Assembly: GCA_934309145.1 (NCBI GenBank)
Contig: CAKRCW010000004.1
Span: forward strand, 62,001-126,000
Source: an uncultured Lachnospiraceae bacterium
GTDB lineage: Bacteria > Bacillota > Clostridia > Lachnospirales > Lachnospiraceae
Length of the DNA stretch: 64,000 nt
Direction of reading: 5' to 3'
The notes beneath the pieces are model-generated. The model made no database searches. It was not told the origin of the DNA and saw only the letters and a program-made list of their open reading frames with translations. Shown piece by piece: positions 61,796 through 64,000 of the stretch; position 1 is the stretch's first letter, and each line of letters opens with the position of its first letter. A program made the translations under genes and the position numbers.

Positions 61796-64000
61796 ATGGC
61801 AAACAAGTGGGTTTATATGTTTAGCGAAGGCGACATGACCATGCGTAATCTTCTTGGTGGTAAGGGTGCCAACCTTGCTGAGATGACAAGTATCGGTCTT
61901 CCAGTGCCACAGGGATTCACTATTACAACAGAAGCTTGTACACAGTATTATGAGGATGGTCGTAAGATTAACGATGAGATCATGGCTCAGGCTATGGAAG
62001 GCGTTGCTAAGATGGAGGAGATCAACGGCAAGAAGTTCGGTGATCTTAAGAATCCTTTACTTGTTTCTGTACGTTCAGGTGCTAGAGCATCTATGCCTGG
62101 TATGATGGATACAATACTTAACCTTGGTCTTAATGACGAGGTTGTTGCAGCTATGATAGCTGGTAACCCAGATCCAGCTTTCGAGCGTTTCGTATATGAT
62201 TCTTATAGACGTTTCATCCAGATGTTCTCAGATGTTGTTATGGAAGTAGGTAAGAAGTACTTCGAGCAGCTCATCGATAAGATGAAGGAAGAGAAGGGTG
62301 TTAAGTTTGACGTTGAGCTTACAGCTCAGGATCTTAAGACTCTTGCAGAGCAGTTCAAGGCTGAGTACAAGAATCAGTTAGGAACAGAGTTCCCTTCAGA
62401 TCCAGTAGAGCAGCTTAAGCTTGCTATCGAGGCTGTATTTAGATCATGGGATAACCCAAGAGCTAACGTATACAGAAGAGACAATGATATCCCTTATTCA
62501 TGGGGTACAGCAGTTAACGTAATGCCTATGGTATTCGGTAACTTAAATAACGAGTCTGGTACAGGTGTTGCATTTACTCGTGATCCTGCAACAGGCGAGA
62601 AGAAGCTTATGGGTGAGTTCCTTATCAACGCACAGGGCGAGGACGTAGTTGCCGGTGTTCGTACACCAATGCCAATCGCTCAGATGGAGCAGGAGTTCCC
62701 AGAGGCTTATGCAGAGTTCATTAAGGTTTGTGATACACTTGAGAATCACTACCATGATATGCAGGATATGGAGTTTACAGTTGAGAACAAGAAGCTCTTC
62801 ATGCTTCAGTGTCGTAATGGTAAGAGAACAGCTCAGGCAGCTCTTCAGATAGCTTGTGACCTTGTTGATGAGGGACATAAGACAGAGGAAGAGGCAGTTG
62901 CTATGATCGATCCTCGTAACCTTGATACACTTCTTCACCCACAGTTCGATGCAGCAGCTCTTAAGGCAGCTACACCAATGGGTAAGGGACTTGGTGCTTC
63001 TCCTGGAGCTGCTTGTGGTAAGGTTGTATTTACAGCTGATGACGCAGAAGCTTGGGCAGCTAGAGGCGAGAAGGTAGTTCTTGTACGTCTTGAGACATCA
63101 CCTGAGGATATCACAGGTATGAAGTCTGCACAGGGTATTCTTACAGTTCGTGGTGGTATGACATCACATGCTGCTGTAGTTGCTCGTGGTATGGGTACAT
63201 GCTGTGTATCTGGTTGCGGCGACATCATTATGGATGAGGACAACAAGCAGTTTACACTTGCAGGTAAGACATTTAAGGAAGGTGACTTCATCTCTATCGA
63301 TGGTACAACAGGTAACATCTATGATGGAGTTATTAAGACAGTTGATGCTTCTATCGCTGGTACATTCGGTAGAGTTATGGCATGGGCTGACAAGTATAGA
63401 ACACTTAAGGTTAGAACAAATGCTGATACACCAGCAGATGCTAAGAAGGCTCGTGAGCTTGGTGCAGAAGGTATCGGTCTTTGCCGTACAGAGCATATGT
63501 TCTTTGATCCTGAGAGAATCGCAGCATTCCGTGAGATGATTTGCTCAGATACAGTTGAGGAGAGAGAGGCAGCTCTTGATAAGATTCTTCCTTATCAGCA
63601 GAGCGATTTCAAGGCACTCTATGAGGCACTTGAGGGTAACCCTGTTACAATCAGATTCCTTGATCCACCTCTTCATGAGTTCGTTCCTACAGAGGAAGCT
63701 GATATTGAGAAGCTTGCTAAGGCTAAGAACAAGACAGTTGATGAGATTAAGGCACTTTGCAACTCACTTCATGAGTTCAACCCTATGATGGGACACAGAG
63801 GATGCCGTCTTGCTGTTACTTACCCTGAGATTGCTAAGATGCAGACAAAGGCTGTTATCCGTGCAGCTATCGAGGTTAAGAAGGCACATCCTGATTGGAA
63901 TGTAGAGCCAGAAATCATGATTCCACTTATCTGTGAAGTTAAAGAGCTTAAGTATGTTAAGAAGGTAGTTGTTGAGACAGCTGACGCTGAAATTGCTGCT
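61796..64000 (+). CDS. ppdK: Pyruvate, phosphate dikinase (3' end cut by window)
   Basis: The first 735 residues of an enzyme usually about 875 long. It interconverts pyruvate, ATP and phosphate with phosphoenolpyruvate, AMP and pyrophosphate, typical of PPi-using anaerobes. The nucleotide-binding domain begins with GGKGANLAEMTSIGLPVPQGF, the phospho-carrier histidine is H458 in GGMTSHAAVVARGMG, and the PEP domain follows (GLCRTEHMFF, IRFLDPPLHEF, MGHRGCRL). GGAGG is ten bases before the ATG; a nearer ATG at 61789 opens an 11-codon frame only. Strongly biased codons suggest high expression. Confidence 0.96.
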   Translation, partial: MANKWVYMFSEGDMTMRNLLGGKGANLAEMTSIGLPVPQGFTITTEACTQYYEDGRKINDEIMAQAMEGVAKMEEINGKKFGDLKNPLLVSVRSGARASMPGMMDTILNLGLNDEVVAAMIAGNPDPAFERFVYDSYRRFIQMFSDVVMEVGKKYFEQLIDKMKEEKGVKFDVELTAQDLKTLAEQFKAEYKNQLGTEFPSDPVEQLKLAIEAVFRSWDNPRANVYRRDNDIPYSWGTAVNVMPMVFGNLNNESGTGVAFTRDPATGEKKLMGEFLINAQGEDVVAGVRTPMPIAQMEQEFPEAYAEFIKVCDTLENHYHDMQDMEFTVENKKLFMLQCRNGKRTAQAALQIACDLVDEGHKTEEEAVAMIDPRNLDTLLHPQFDAAALKAATPMGKGLGASPGAACGKVVFTADDAEAWAARGEKVVLVRLETSPEDITGMKSAQGILTVRGGMTSHAAVVARGMGTCCVSGCGDIIMDEDNKQFTLAGKTFKEGDFISIDGTTGNIYDGVIKTVDASIAGTFGRVMAWADKYRTLKVRTNADTPADAKKARELGAEGIGLCRTEHMFFDPERIAAFREMICSDTVEEREAALDKILPYQQSDFKALYEALEGNPVTIRFLDPPLHEFVPTEEADIEKLAKAKNKTVDEIKALCNSLHEFNPMMGHRGCRLAVTYPEIAKMQTKAVIRAAIEVKKAHPDWNVEPEIMIPLICEVKELKYVKKVVVETADAEIAA

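Noticed and set aside
61789..61825. ATG at 61789 as the start of ppdK
   Set aside because: It is out of frame with the enzyme and stops after 11 codons, and it lies only three bases from GGAGG.
63180..63788. Plus-strand ORFs inside ppdK
   Set aside because: They are shifted frames within a highly conserved enzyme gene, rich in Leu/Arg/Ser with no start signals.

Overview
The window looks like chromosome of a low-GC Gram-positive anaerobe, most probably a Lachnospiraceae member (Clostridia). This rests on the AT-rich base composition, AGGAGG-type ribosome binding sites, consensus sigma-A promoters, a tRNA without encoded CCA, the cysS-mrnC-rlmB-sigH order, pyruvate phosphate dikinase, CIRCE-controlled groESL, and proteins of the DUF5688, DUF6062 and DUF2225 type that I associate with this group. 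There is no rRNA, so the genus cannot be fixed. Almost all genes point right. No prophage, insertion sequence or CRISPR array was seen.

Layout. 1-3.2 kb: an AT-rich two-permease/one-ATPase ABC module behind the tail of an unknown gene. 3.2-8.8 kb: a divergent DXP-synthase-like gene under a MerR-type promoter, then uppP, pepD and hisC. 9-12.8 kb: a DUF5688 gene, a cold-shock gene, a TetR regulator, a lone receiver protein and rarA. 12.8-18 kb: an MFP-ATPase-MFP-MacB permease efflux operon. 18-23.1 kb: a SEC-C protein, a UvrD-type helicase and an MBOAT/DHHW acyl-transfer pair. 23.6-27.5 kb: a DUF1292 gene and a heterodimeric ABC exporter. 27.5-31 kb: cysS-mrnC-rlmB-sigH and tRNA-Thr(GGT). 31-34.7 kb: a secreted dockerin-bearing glucosaminidase-like protein next to a membrane-anchored cohesin protein. 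34.7-39.8 kb: glnS, a DUF2225 gene, a YiiX-like gene, a DUF6062 gene and an OGG-type glycosylase. 39.9-42.5 kb: groESL and a broken YefM/YoeB locus. 42.5-47.8 kb: a DUF2975-HTH-DUF4153 operon and clpB. 48-53.7 kb: citrate synthase, acyl-ACP thioesterase, cytidine deaminase and an M16C protease. 53.7-64 kb: era, potABCD, recO, glyS and ppdK (cut by the window end).

Two signals stand out. First, three long intergenic inverted repeats (near 5.1, 23.3 and 47.9 kb), all at gene 3' ends, have arms that differ completely from copy to copy but enclose a related core. Copies A and C share about 85 bp of it; copy B has a recognisable shorter version inside two nested stems. This is the reverse of a MITE, whose arms are conserved. 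Second, a dockerin protein and a membrane-anchored cohesin protein sit side by side, which suggests a small non-cellulosomal surface complex around a peptidoglycan hydrolase. Also notable are a DXS paralogue that has lost both acceptor-phosphate arginines, and a toxin-antitoxin locus whose toxin has decayed to 31 codons.
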